Shown piece after piece: positions 1 through 8,633 of a stretch of DNA of 52,644 nucleotides. Origin of the DNA: Arthrobacter sp. OAP107 (GTDB lineage Bacteria > Actinomycetota > Actinomycetes > Actinomycetales > Micrococcaceae). The notes under the pieces are model-generated. The model worked only from the letters and a program-made list of their open reading frames with translations. It searched no databases and was not told where the DNA came from. A program made the translations under genes and the position numbers. The stretch is from contig NZ_JBEPOK010000003.1 in assembly GCF_040546765.1 (NCBI RefSeq), forward strand, positions 1-52,644. Reading direction: 5' to 3'. Position 1 is the stretch's first letter. Every line of letters begins with the position of its first letter.

Positions 1-419
1 TAGGCGAGGACGAATAGTTCTTGCGAAGGGGCGTAGAAATCCTCGTTCGGAGTCCATGCCGCCTTAGCCTTGCTATCTGCCTGGTTATAGTCCAATGTGA
101 CCTGCGGCTCTGCCCACCGCTCCCGCCACCACTGGCGCCGCGGGCGCTCGTCCTCACGGTCCTCTGCCATGACCATCCCTTGCATCGCCCACCAAAGGTC
201 GAGCAGGCCATCGGCGTCTAGTTCCAAAGCGTCAGCATAGGCGCGGACGATCGCTTCGGTCTTGGGTGGACGGTTCCCGCTTTCTGCCATTGAGACCGCA
301 GCGATAGACAGCTTGGGGCTGAAAAAGCCAGCGACATCAGACTGGTTCTTTGACCTGTCCTTGCGCACGGCCTGCAACACGGCTCCGAATGCCACTGCCG
401 AACTAGATCCTGGTTTCAC
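1..419 (-). CDS. HTH (XRE-like) regulator, N-terminal part; runs off the left edge
   Basis: Open from a GTG at 419 down to base 1 with no stop (139 codons). An AGGAGG Shine-Dalgarno lies about 10 nt upstream, which decides the start. Residues of about 8-60 look like a Cro/C1-type helix-turn-helix (NQSDVAGF, then a recognition-helix-like SIAAVSMAESGNRPP, then ALELDADGLLDLWW). The frame leaves the window with two spare bases. Joined to the other end of the window it continues without a stop to 52233, giving about 276 residues. It is probably a plasmid-borne DNA-binding regulator; its target is unknown. The HTH call is by eye. Confidence 0.7.
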   Translation of the reverse strand, partial: MKPGSSSAVAFGAVLQAVRKDRSKNQSDVAGFFSPKLSIAAVSMAESGNRPPKTEAIVRAYADALELDADGLLDLWWAMQGMVMAEDREDERPRRQWWRERWAEPQVTLDYNQADSKAKAAWTPNEDFYAPSQELFVLA

Positions 420-452
420 TTCTCAAAATCCTCCTGAATCGGCTAACGTTGA

Positions 453-484
453 TTTCACAACACGAGCAACTCGTGAAAGTGAAA
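453..484. promoter_or_regulatory. Palindromic operator candidate between divergent genes
   Basis: Perfect inverted repeat CACGAG-CAA-CTCGTG (461-475), framed by TTTCAC (453-458) and two consecutive GTGAAA words (473-484). It lies between the regulator reading left from 419 and the small gene at 551, so it may be the regulator's own operator. The TTTCAC/GTGAAA words resemble the repeats upstream of parA near 19.6 kb. No binding data; inference from symmetry and position. Confidence 0.45.
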
Positions 485-550
485 TATATCATGAGGCGTC
501 TTCTCGACCAGCGAGTCCGACGCCCTCCCGCAAGAGAAGGAAGTTTGGAC

Positions 551-709
551 ATGAATCACGGGTTCTCATTCACGCGACTCGTCGACAGCATGGAGCAGCT
601 GTCTCACGAGCTGCCTCGGGCGGTCACCTCAGCGAAGGCAATCGTGGGTGAAGTGAGAGAAATCTACTGCCTCGTATCCCCGCTGCTCGAGCGGTTCAAC
701 GCGAAGTAG
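551..709 (+). CDS. Small hypothetical protein, 52 residues
   Basis: Starts at ATG 551 with GAAGGA 9 nt upstream. The product is soluble and predicted helical (FTRLVDSMEQLSHELPR, then SAKAIVGEVREIY) with no membrane segment. It lies divergent to the regulator across a palindrome and may be under its control. I do not recognise a family. A longer reading in the same frame starts at 449, but it would run over the palindrome, so the shorter start is preferred. Confidence 0.4.
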   Translation: MNHGFSFTRLVDSMEQLSHELPRAVTSAKAIVGEVREIYCLVSPLLERFNAK

Positions 710-850
710 GCCGCGGGCAACACCCGCCTAGATGCAAGCCGCCTGCGGACGACGGCACGCCGTAAGCCATGAACTTCGGTCGGTTCCCTCTACAACCCAA
801 CACCGGCTACTCCTGACAAGGAGTCATCATCACCTGCGGGCGGCCGAAAG

Positions 851-1240
851 TTGCCGAAGCGCGGTCGTTGTGGTTGCTAACGCTTGCTGGATACTCTGTG
901 CATTCACAAGCGCGGTAACTGTTAACGGAACTACGGATCACTTCGAGATTTCACAAGATGATTCGAGTTACTAACCAGCGAGAGACTAATTAAAATTGCC
1001 GAAGCGCGGCCGCTCTGGTTGCTAACGCTTGCTGAATAGTCTGTACATTCACAAGCGCGGTAACTGTTAACGGAACTACGGATCACTTCGAGATTTCACA
1101 AGATGATTCGAGTTACTAACCAGCGAGAGACTAATTAAAATTGCCGAAGCGCGGCCGCTCTGGTTGCTAACGCTTGCTGAATAGTCTGTACATTCACAAG
1201 CGGGGAAATGATTGAAGGAACTACGGGTGGTTTTGAGATC
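851..1240. repeat. 145-bp tandem repeat, two full copies and a decaying third
   Basis: The unit beginning TTGCCGAAGCGCGG starts at 851, 996 and 1141, a constant 145-bp spacing. Copies 1 and 2 differ at a few positions near their starts. Copy 3 matches to about 1200 and is then degenerate (GAACTACGG and GAGAT are still recognisable near 1216-1240). Each full unit has two TTCACAAG words (903, 950; 1048, 1095; copy 3 has 1193). The same word recurs in the 36-bp spaced repeats upstream of parA, so a plasmid protein may bind both loci. Confidence 0.9.
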
Positions 1241-1258
1241 TTTAAATACCGATTGGAC

Positions 1259-1337
1259 TCCGTAGTGATACTCTTAGATTGTTCATACGGTTCAAACGGA
1301 TTGATGCCACTGATCCGTATGGATTGACTTCTACGGA
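1259..1337. repeat. Nested inverted repeats (origin-like secondary structure)
   Basis: Outer arms TCCGTAG (1259-1265) and CTACGGA (1331-1337) enclose inner arms CATACGG (1284-1290) and CCGTATG (1315-1321), all perfect. Directly follows the 145-bp repeats. Could be a single-strand origin, a regulatory RNA fold or a protein site; the sequence does not distinguish these. Confidence 0.55.
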
Positions 1338-1469
1338 ACCTCGGCCACGCTAGTTGTGGTGCAGAGTCCAAGGAAGGATAGGTGGGCGCCGACCAGGAGT
1401 GCTAGTCCGGCCGACGCCCGCAAGGGGATGATTGGCTAACGGAAAAGCCAGTTGTTCACTGACAGGAAA

Positions 1470-1536
1470 ATAGAAATTGCCACGATGAGACGCTCGCAGG
1501 CCCTGAGAAGCTGCACTATCGTCGTGGCGTTTCTAT
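1470..1536. repeat. Spaced inverted repeat
   Basis: ATAGAAATTGCCACGA at 1470-1485 is almost the reverse complement of TCGTGGCGTTTCTAT at 1522-1536 (13 of 15 positions), separated by 36 nt. In gene-free DNA, so a structured RNA or binding site is possible. No promoter or U-tract was identified with confidence. Confidence 0.4.
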
Positions 1537-2014
1537 GCGATCCAGAGCGCCTCGCCTTTCTCTTCTTCTTGCTCAATCCTTCTCCCCCCTTTCCTTACCA
1601 CTCGGTACCTGCACTGCCTGATGCAGTGGAAAGTACGACCCGGAAAGTGGGTTGTTAAGATGTTACTGCACATTCAAAGACAAATTGATTTTTGGGGCTC
1701 GAATTTTCAAACTCGACCCCCGATGATGCAGCGGCCCTAGCCGTATTAGTGACTGCTCATATCTGCTTTTCCGAGCCCATGCACTGATCTGCTTGGCGCT
1801 GCCCAAAACTTGCTCCATCGCGGTAGGAAGGGCCTACTACAGCGGACGGCTCTGAGCACACCTATCCTGCGCGTTCGCCACGGCCATCCCTTCCAACCCA
1901 ACCGAACACGACACCGCTTTGAAGAAGGCGAACGCGACAGGTTCTCAAGGAAACCGGAAGATAGCCTGCCGCGCCCCTGCCCCAAAGGGGCCGGGGCGCA
2001 ACGCGAAGGCGACT

Positions 2015-2452
2015 TCAGGCTAGCTGGGTTCGCACGTCAGGGAACCAGCCGATCGGTGCCTTTTTCGGTTCCAAATGGACCGGGTCGCGGTGTGACTTCA
2101 TGTCGCATTTGTGGAAGGGGCCGCGTGGGTCCAGAAGAACGCTCATGTGGTGGTCTGCGTGGTCTTTCCACCAGACACTGATTCCTGTCGCACCGTCGAG
2201 TCTTAGGTGTTCCCAGGCCCGCCACAGCGCTTCTATGCGGGAGACTGCTTCAGGGTGGAAGTACCATTCGATGCACCACTGCGCCGAGCGGCCGTCGACG
2301 CTGCGCACATAGGTTGGCAGCAGCTGCTCATGCAGGAACTCCTCGGCCGAGCCGTAGACCAGTTTCAGTTGCTTCTGTTCCTCCCCTGCATTGTCGGCGG
2401 GCTCGGTGCTGGTGCTGGCGACTTCGCCGAATCGGCCAATTTCGATGGTCAT
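2015..2452 (-). CDS. DUF4913-family protein, last gene of the transfer operon
   Basis: 145 residues. The centre carries the pattern I associate with DUF4913 of actinobacterial plasmids: SAQWCIEWYFHPEAVSRIEALWRAWE is the core region, followed by DPRGPFHKC. Soluble, no signal peptide. It begins 10 nt after the coupling-protein stop and is probably translated from the same mRNA. The molecular role is unknown; the family habitually accompanies SCO6880/VirD4-like conjugation genes, so an accessory transfer role is inferred. Confidence 0.75.
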   Translation of the reverse strand: MTIEIGRFGEVASTSTEPADNAGEEQKQLKLVYGSAEEFLHEQLLPTYVRSVDGRSAQWCIEWYFHPEAVSRIEALWRAWEHLRLDGATGISVWWKDHADHHMSVLLDPRGPFHKCDMKSHRDPVHLEPKKAPIGWFPDVRTQLA

Positions 2453-2462
2453 GCAGAATCTC

Positions 2463-4232
2463 CTACCCGGTTACCCAAGGATTAGCCGAAGGTGCCGCTG
2501 CTACCGTTACGGGTTCTTCCTCCGGCCGCGGACTGTACTTCTCGATTGACGCCTCCACAGCGTCCTTGTGCGTCCCCGTGTACCAGGGCGTGGTGCGGAC
2601 CAGCGTGGCCGGCGCGCCTGATGCGAGGACCACGGCGCGGCCGCGGTCCAGTTCGGCGAGGTTGGAGACATCGAAGATGCGCTCCTTGCTTTCCTGACGG
2701 GAGCGGCTGGAGCCCGACTTGCCGGAGGAGACCGAGACACTGATGTAGCTGTAGTCCCCGATCAGGTCGGACAGCGCTCGGAGGAATCCTTCTTCGGCAA
2801 CGCCGCCTCCGTAGACCTTGACGTTCGCGGCCGACCAGATTTTCCGCATGTTCGCCTCGCCCCACAGCTCCACACCCTGGGACCAGGACTGCAGGATCCC
2901 CATCACGATCAGGCCCTTGGAGCCGTAGTGGCTGAACTGGTCTGGCAACCCGGCCCATCGGACAACGTTGGCCAGCTCATCGAGAGCGAACAAGGCAGGC
3001 TTAGGAAGCCGACCGCCGCTGCGTTCGGCGCGTTCTTCCATCGCCTCAGCGATCGCCACGGTCAGGGCCGTGGTGAGAGGGGCGGCGGAGCCGGCCCCTT
3101 CCTTGGAAAGGATATAAATGGTCTCTTGGGACGCGGCGAAAGCGTGCGGGTTGAACTGGCGGCGGGTATCCGTGGCCACCGTCGCCCCACCAGTGGGAGC
3201 GACCCATCGCAGCGTGTTGCGGCTCTTGAGGCACTGGATCATTTTCTCGGCGGTGCCGAAGATCCCGTCGCGCTGCTTGTCAGCGAGCTTCAGCGTGGAC
3301 TCCAAGCCCTTGTACTGCAGCTCGTAGTCATGCTGCCGGAGGATTTCGATGGGTTCCTGGCTGACCTGCTCCGTCACCCACAGGTAGATCTGCGTGATGG
3401 GAAGGTTCCCGAGAGCGGCGGCGAGGAAGTAGGAGGACAAAATGTCCTCGGCTTTCGGGTCAAAGTAGGCGTCGGGCTTGGATCCAGGAACACGGGAACC
3501 CATGGAGAAGTGCTGGGTGAGTTTGTAGGCTTTCTCTTCATCGGTGACGTAGGAGAGCGGGTTCCACCACCAGTCCGGATCCTCCTGAGCGATCTTCTGA
3601 GGATCGAACACCCACACCGGTGCGGTGTTCTCACGGACCCCGCGGGTCCCGTCCACGACGTCGCGCTTATTCGACGTCGAAACCACCGCACCGGGTGCGT
3701 CCAGGATGGCCGGTATCACTCGTGATGTTGATTTACCGGTACGGGGACCCCAAATGTCCAGGGACAGGTCTTCCCAGGACTGAAGGAACTTTTGCCCGGT
3801 GGCGACGACTTTGCCCACGACGATGCCTGGCGTGTCCGTCACGCCCAGACGCTCGGCGGTCGCTTTTGCTCCCTTCTCGGTGAACGCGGCCAACGCTTTG
3901 CCGCGGCCCAGGTAGCGGGCGGCTTTGTCGACGCGGGCACGCTTGGACGCGCCTTGCCGCCACGCCACGAGCACGACGATGGCCAAAGTCAGGACGAGCC
4001 CGGCCATGACGCAGACAACGACGGTAGCCTCCGTAGGCCACGGCACGCGGCCTTTGATTAGACCGGCGATCAGATCGATCGGGTGCGCCGGTGGGGCGGC
4101 GATGCCAGCCATCCACGAGCCGACGTGCAGGGCGGCGTAGGTGCCGCCGACGAAGACGACGATGAAACCGATGACCAGCCAGACCAGCAGGGCATCACCG
4201 ACGCCGATTCCTTTGCGATTGGGCGCGCTCAT
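2463..4232 (-). CDS. VirD4/TraG-type conjugative coupling ATPase
   Basis: 589 residues. Two N-terminal membrane segments (about 13-37 and 68-90) precede a cytoplasmic motor domain. Walker A is GPRTGKST at 162-169 and Walker B lies in ALFALDELANV near 420. This is the layout of type IV coupling proteins, which bring the relaxase-DNA complex to the channel and power DNA transfer. The start ATG overlaps the stop of the VirB4-like gene by 4 nt, so translational coupling is likely. Length is normal for the family. Confidence 0.9.
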   Translation of the reverse strand: MSAPNRKGIGVGDALLVWLVIGFIVVFVGGTYAALHVGSWMAGIAAPPAHPIDLIAGLIKGRVPWPTEATVVVCVMAGLVLTLAIVVLVAWRQGASKRARVDKAARYLGRGKALAAFTEKGAKATAERLGVTDTPGIVVGKVVATGQKFLQSWEDLSLDIWGPRTGKSTSRVIPAILDAPGAVVSTSNKRDVVDGTRGVRENTAPVWVFDPQKIAQEDPDWWWNPLSYVTDEEKAYKLTQHFSMGSRVPGSKPDAYFDPKAEDILSSYFLAAALGNLPITQIYLWVTEQVSQEPIEILRQHDYELQYKGLESTLKLADKQRDGIFGTAEKMIQCLKSRNTLRWVAPTGGATVATDTRRQFNPHAFAASQETIYILSKEGAGSAAPLTTALTVAIAEAMEERAERSGGRLPKPALFALDELANVVRWAGLPDQFSHYGSKGLIVMGILQSWSQGVELWGEANMRKIWSAANVKVYGGGVAEEGFLRALSDLIGDYSYISVSVSSGKSGSSRSRQESKERIFDVSNLAELDRGRAVVLASGAPATLVRTTPWYTGTHKDAVEASIEKYSPRPEEEPVTVAAAPSANPWVTG

Positions 4233-5815
4233 TCTGATGCTCCTTCACTGGGCAGGGCCCTGGCCGCCGGTTCAAGCAGGGCCTTCGATGTGGTGCTCCA
4301 CTTGGCATTGGTGTCGTTGATGCCTTCTGGGCCTTTCTCCAAGGATGTGAGTCCGACCTGAACGGGGATTCCGGGACGTCCGCCGACCTTGATGAGGAAC
4401 TTTCCCCGGCCCGGAGGCTCAACATCGACGCCGCGGGAGTCCCACGCGGGCGGGTCCTGCCAGCAGATGAGCTTTTGCTGCTCCTGGCGCGAAAGCGGGA
4501 TGGCGGAGGTCAACTGGGGCATTTCCGAGGCCGGCAGGCCGCCGCAGATCACCATGCCGGAGCGTTCGACGAATCCGCGGGCTTTCATCCGGTCCTCTTC
4601 TGCCGGCAAAGCCAGCAGGTCGGACATGGTGTGGGAGATCATGATCTGCCCGACACCGACGGAGCGGTTGAGCCGGGTCAGAGCGTCCACCCGGTCCACC
4701 ATGCCCTTCCCGGCGCGCAGGGCCCGCCACAGTTCATCCAGGACGACGAAGTAGTTCCTGCGCGGTTCAAGCCCGGCGTCTGCCAGGGCATTGGCAACAT
4801 TCACCGTGCCGAAACCGTAGGACCAGCACGCCAGCAGTACCGCGGCCTGCAAGTCCGTTTCGGTCTCATCAATGCTGGAAACGTCAAAGACCACGGCACG
4901 GTCGCGCACCATCGGCTCTGAAGTGTGGCGGGAGAAGATTTCCCCGAGCTTCCCGCCCCCGGTCAGCCCCAACAGGGTGGCCTCCAGCGCACGGGTCTCG
5001 CGCAGGTAGACAGACTTGTCTCCCCTGTCCAAGGCGACCTGACGCAGCTCGTCAGGCGCGGACACGATCACGTCCAGCAGGTCTTTCAATACCGGAACAC
5101 CGTCAAAGCGTTCATCGAGGATCCGCAGGGCACGATCCAGGATCGTCTGTTCCTGATCGGTGGGTGGGCTGTTGCGGCTGATCGTGATCAGCGAAACAAC
5201 CATGGTCAGGCGGCGGCCGTGCGCGTCAGCGCGGACCCGTGCCGCGTCCTCAGGATGGCCGTTGTCTTCCAGGATCTGGGCGGCTTCCACGGCCTGGCCC
5301 GGGTCAAGGATGTTCAGGTAGCCGACGCCGCGGCCAAGCCGAATCACCTGCCCGTTCAAGGCCTTGACGGCTTTGACGTGCTCGCCCTTGAGGTCGCCCA
5401 GGATCAGCGGGTGCACACCTTGGGCGGAGAGTCCGATGAACATCCGCCGCACCACAGTGGACTTCCCCAGACCGGGCTTGCCCAGGATGAACGCCGAGGG
5501 GTTGGAAATCAGCCGGGCCCGCTGGAACCAGCTGATCGGGTCGCAGCAGACCGTGGCCTGGGTTTCCTCGTGGCGTCCGAGCGGGATACCGATCATGGGT
5601 GAGGACGCACCGGAAGAGAAGGGCCACAGCCCGCACACCTGAACCGTGGTTCCCCGGTATTCCTTCACGGACGGAACCAGCTGTGCCATGCCCCCGCCCC
5701 GGCCGGGCCAGCCACGGGCACCCGGCGCAGCCTCGCGAGGCTGCTTCGCCGTCTTCTTCGGGCCGGCAGCGGTGTTGTGCTTGAAGGGGCGGGTGAAGAG
5801 CTTTGCTCGGGCCAT
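4229..5815 (-). CDS. VirB4-like type IV secretion ATPase
   Basis: 528 residues. After a basic, low-complexity N-terminus, Walker A GKPGLGKST is at 112-120 and a Walker B-type FVVLDELWRAL lies near 345. PISWFQRARLISNPSAFILG before the P-loop is typical of actinobacterial VirB4/TraG-like ATPases. It should assemble at the inner face of the membrane and energise channel or pilus assembly. The ATG shares one base with the stop of the SCO6880 gene, and the gene overlaps the coupling-protein start. It is shorter than proteobacterial VirB4 (about 800), as usual in this group, where SCO6880 supplies the N-terminal part separately. Confidence 0.85.
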   Translation of the reverse strand: MARAKLFTRPFKHNTAAGPKKTAKQPREAAPGARGWPGRGGGMAQLVPSVKEYRGTTVQVCGLWPFSSGASSPMIGIPLGRHEETQATVCCDPISWFQRARLISNPSAFILGKPGLGKSTVVRRMFIGLSAQGVHPLILGDLKGEHVKAVKALNGQVIRLGRGVGYLNILDPGQAVEAAQILEDNGHPEDAARVRADAHGRRLTMVVSLITISRNSPPTDQEQTILDRALRILDERFDGVPVLKDLLDVIVSAPDELRQVALDRGDKSVYLRETRALEATLLGLTGGGKLGEIFSRHTSEPMVRDRAVVFDVSSIDETETDLQAAVLLACWSYGFGTVNVANALADAGLEPRRNYFVVLDELWRALRAGKGMVDRVDALTRLNRSVGVGQIMISHTMSDLLALPAEEDRMKARGFVERSGMVICGGLPASEMPQLTSAIPLSRQEQQKLICWQDPPAWDSRGVDVEPPGRGKFLIKVGGRPGIPVQVGLTSLEKGPEGINDTNAKWSTTSKALLEPAARALPSEGASE

Positions 5816-7323
5816 TACAGGGCATCCTTAATCTCGGACGGAACCATGCTGTGCTTGGGCAAGACCAGCCCCAAAGGGAGGGACGCGGCGAACGCGGTGT
5901 CCTGGGATCCATAAGCGCGGCGCAGCAGCACCCGGGCGGTGCCGGAGGTCTGCTCGATGGCAGCGACGGCATCAGGGAGGCGTTCGGCGTCGGTGACGGT
6001 GGCCGTGACGACCATGCCGAAGTTCACCAACCCTGCGCCCTGGGCTTCTTCCTGGGCGGTTTGGGCCGCTGACCGGGCATCGACCAAGGCGCGGGCCGAT
6101 GGCCGCGTGCCGGAAGTGACGCGGACATTGGCGTTGTTCTGGTCCCGCTCGACCACGGCTGCGGCGCGGGCCGAGTCCATGGGCCGGTACAGCAGCGAGA
6201 TTCGCTTGCGGTCAATGTCCCCGTGGGGTGCCAGCAGGCGGGACAAGACGGAAGAGTTCACCGATCCCCGCGGTGCACCAGTCATGGTCCAAGATGCGGA
6301 GAAGGCGGAATCGTGCCGGTAGTCATCCCAGCTGGCCTGCGTTGCTGTAGGGCCGACTTCGCCCCAGGTCAGGGACACCGGGGAACCGGCGGCGTGGGCT
6401 TCATCAATGATCAGCGCCGCCGGAGGATCGTAGGCGACGCGCACGACCTCGCACAGCTCCTGGGCGGACATGGGACGGGCGATCCCGGCGCCGGTGGATT
6501 GAAGCCGTGCCGAGAGGCCCGGGATCCGGGACGCGAGGTCGCGGGCAACGTCTTCCGGGGTCCGCTTCTTGGCCCCGGCCCGAATGGCGGAGTTAAACGT
6601 CAAGGACACCCAGGCCCGTACCGTTGCCGATCCCTCCGGGTACGTGTCCACGACTTCGCCCAGCATGGCGCGGGCGAACTCGGGGGCGTTCGGGTCGATG
6701 TTCATCATGACTTCATTCCGAAGTCGGTAGCCGGAGTCAGGAGCGGTCTCTACCGTGACAGCCGCGGCGTCCAGGCCTGCTTCATCGGCCAGGGAGGCGA
6801 GCCAGCCGCCCCAGTTTGCCACCCAGGCATCGACCTGTTCCGGGTCAACGAGGGAGGCTCCATCAGGTTCAGTCGAGAAAATCACGGTGAAGTGATCCGT
6901 TGCGGGGACGTGCAGCAGGGCGAAGGGCCGCTTGTAGGAGTCGGTGAACTCGTACAGGGTGGACTTCGCTGCCAGCCCGGGAAGCTGGTACATGCCCCAC
7001 TCCGTGACGCCCAGAGGGCCAGAACGGTAAAGGTTGGTTCCGGAGGACCGGGAGAGCTTGAACGCCATCCGGGTGCTGAACCGGTCAACAATGGACTGGC
7101 CGTGCTTGTCCTTGACTGTCAGCAGCAAAGCCATGACACCGGCAAAGGCAAGAACGCCCAGGCCCGCGAGCAACCCCCACAGAGCGAAGCTGACGATACC
7201 CATCAGGAGCCCGGCAAAGACAATGGCCGTACCGATCGCCCCAAGGTTGGCCAGGCCAGCTGAGCGCGGTACGCGCCAGTTGCCGTAGGAGGGTTCTTTG
7301 TACTCGGTGTTAATTGCTGCCAC
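5815..7323 (-). CDS. SCO6880-family transfer protein (PrgI/VirB4-N-like)
   Basis: 502 residues from GTG 7323, chosen for the strong AGGGGAGGG site 6 nt upstream; an in-frame start at 7362 lacks one. NTEYKEPSYGNWRVPRSAG, then two hydrophobic segments (about 33-80 combined), then a long soluble domain is the signature of SCO6880 proteins. These pair with VirB4-like ATPases in Streptomyces and Arthrobacter conjugation clusters. The start overlaps the end of the TrbL-like gene by 14 nt. Probably membrane-anchored and part of the channel base. Confidence 0.85.
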   Translation of the reverse strand: MAAINTEYKEPSYGNWRVPRSAGLANLGAIGTAIVFAGLLMGIVSFALWGLLAGLGVLAFAGVMALLLTVKDKHGQSIVDRFSTRMAFKLSRSSGTNLYRSGPLGVTEWGMYQLPGLAAKSTLYEFTDSYKRPFALLHVPATDHFTVIFSTEPDGASLVDPEQVDAWVANWGGWLASLADEAGLDAAAVTVETAPDSGYRLRNEVMMNIDPNAPEFARAMLGEVVDTYPEGSATVRAWVSLTFNSAIRAGAKKRTPEDVARDLASRIPGLSARLQSTGAGIARPMSAQELCEVVRVAYDPPAALIIDEAHAAGSPVSLTWGEVGPTATQASWDDYRHDSAFSASWTMTGAPRGSVNSSVLSRLLAPHGDIDRKRISLLYRPMDSARAAAVVERDQNNANVRVTSGTRPSARALVDARSAAQTAQEEAQGAGLVNFGMVVTATVTDAERLPDAVAAIEQTSGTARVLLRRAYGSQDTAFAASLPLGLVLPKHSMVPSEIKDAL

Positions 7324-8632
7324 TGGGGCCCTCCCCTGCTGAATCCTGCGCTGTCTTTTCAATTGCCTGCGACGTCGTGGACGCCAACTTCGCGCCTGTG
7401 GCTACAGCCACTCCGGCTGGCCCAGCTGCCGCTGCACCGCCACCGGATCCTGCCGCTGACACCGCTCCACTGGAGCCAGTTGCTGCGGCCGTTCCGGTCC
7501 CTGCCTTGGCTGCTGCATCAGTGCTGGCGGCCCCGCCAGGTCCGCTGCTGCCCGGAGTGGGTTGCCCACCTCCGCCCCTAGGGCCGGCGGGTCCGTCGCT
7601 GCCCTTCGGCGAACTGCCGCCGTGCATGCTCTGCGTGTTTGACGTGCTCGTTGACGATGCGGGAACGGGGGATGCATTGCCCCTGCCGTTGCCGCCCCGG
7701 CCAAGTGAAACCGCGCCAGTGGCGATTGCTCCGACAGCTGCTCCCGCACCTGCGCCTCCACCGGAGGCAACCGCACCGACCATCGGTGTCACGAACCGCA
7801 TCAACGCTGGAAGTGCGAACAGGGCAACGATCATCAGCGTGCATCCCGTGATCGAACCGACCAGAGCGTTCCCGCCGCCTTTGCTGTCCATGAGGAGGAA
7901 TGCGACCGAGTACACGATCGCCGCGGCTGGCTTGTAGAGGATGAAGGCGATGGTCCAACTGACAGCCTTTTGAAACCACTGTCGGCCCATCTCCGTGTTC
8001 GTGAACGCGGCCGTGGTTGGGAGGATCCCGGCGAGGATCACCAACATACCGCTGCGCACCACCATCAGTACGACCTGGACCAGGGAAGCGATCAGTCCGA
8101 TCAGACCCAGAACGATCAGGATGAACACCCCAACGCCGGTCTGGTTGGTCATCACCAGGATCTTCAGGGACTCCGCGAAACCCTTACCGTCGGTCGCACG
8201 ATTGATGACCACCGCGGAAAAAGCGTCAGCTGCGACCACCAGAATGGAAATGACGCCCAAACCGAGGCCGGAGACAAGCGTCAGGGTGAGCAAGGACCGG
8301 AGCAGATCCTTCAGGGGCGCACCCCGCTGTTCCCAGATCAACCTGATACCACCCAGGATGACCGCCAAGACAGCAAGGGCCAGAGTCCACGGCATCAACT
8401 CACTGTTCACCACCGAAACAACGGGGCTTGCAGTTCCGTCCATGCTGGCCAAGTTCACGGTCGGCATCGAAACCCAGAAGGTCGACAGCGTGGTCACCAT
8501 CTGGCTCATTCCCTCCATGATGGCTTTGGCGAGGTTGTTGATGGCATCGTCTGCAATTCCCGCGGCAACATTGCTGGCACCCTGTTGGGTCCAGCAGAGG
8601 GCGTTCCAAACTTCGCACTCTTTATCTGCCAT
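7310..8632 (-). CDS. TrbL/VirB6-like polytopic transfer protein
   Basis: 440 residues. Several hydrophobic helices between about residues 75 and 290 (WTLALAVLAVILGGIRLIW, SGLGLGVISILVVAADAF, GVFILIVLGLIGLIASLVQ, GMLVILAGILPT and others) are followed by a Gly/Ala/Ser/Pro-rich tail of about 130 residues. This is the form of actinobacterial VirB6/TrbL-like channel proteins. The N-terminal CEVWNALCW has two cysteines that could pair outside the membrane. Immediately follows the 245-residue membrane protein gene. Confidence 0.75.
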   Translation of the reverse strand: MADKECEVWNALCWTQQGASNVAAGIADDAINNLAKAIMEGMSQMVTTLSTFWVSMPTVNLASMDGTASPVVSVVNSELMPWTLALAVLAVILGGIRLIWEQRGAPLKDLLRSLLTLTLVSGLGLGVISILVVAADAFSAVVINRATDGKGFAESLKILVMTNQTGVGVFILIVLGLIGLIASLVQVVLMVVRSGMLVILAGILPTTAAFTNTEMGRQWFQKAVSWTIAFILYKPAAAIVYSVAFLLMDSKGGGNALVGSITGCTLMIVALFALPALMRFVTPMVGAVASGGGAGAGAAVGAIATGAVSLGRGGNGRGNASPVPASSTSTSNTQSMHGGSSPKGSDGPAGPRGGGGQPTPGSSGPGGAASTDAAAKAGTGTAAATGSSGAVSAAGSGGGAAAAGPAGVAVATGAKLASTTSQAIEKTAQDSAGEGPSGSN

Positions 8633-8633
8633 G

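Larger units (their letters stand above)
710..2014. other. Gene-poor region with repeats and inverted repeats
   Basis: I see no convincing gene in this 1.3-kb stretch; the reading frames present lack ribosome sites and sensible composition. It holds the 145-bp tandem repeats (851-1240), nested inverted repeats (1259-1337), a spaced inverted repeat (1470-1536), and a hairpin at 1694-1720 (GGGGCTCGA / TCGACCCC) without a U-tract. Such a repeat-rich, gene-free stretch is typical of a plasmid origin or partition site, but no direct proof is visible. Confidence 0.6.

Noticed and set aside
1452..1658. Plus-strand 68-codon frame in the gene-free region
   Set aside because: Composition (Phe/Pro/Leu run) and absence of a ribosome site argue against coding; overlaps an inverted repeat.
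1694..1720. Hairpin GGGGCTCGA / TCGACCCC as a rho-independent terminator
   Set aside because: No U-tract on either strand and no gene ends nearby.
2928..3725. Plus-strand 265-codon frame in the coupling protein gene
   Set aside because: Lies wholly within the VirD4-like gene on the opposite strand, which has clear Walker motifs.
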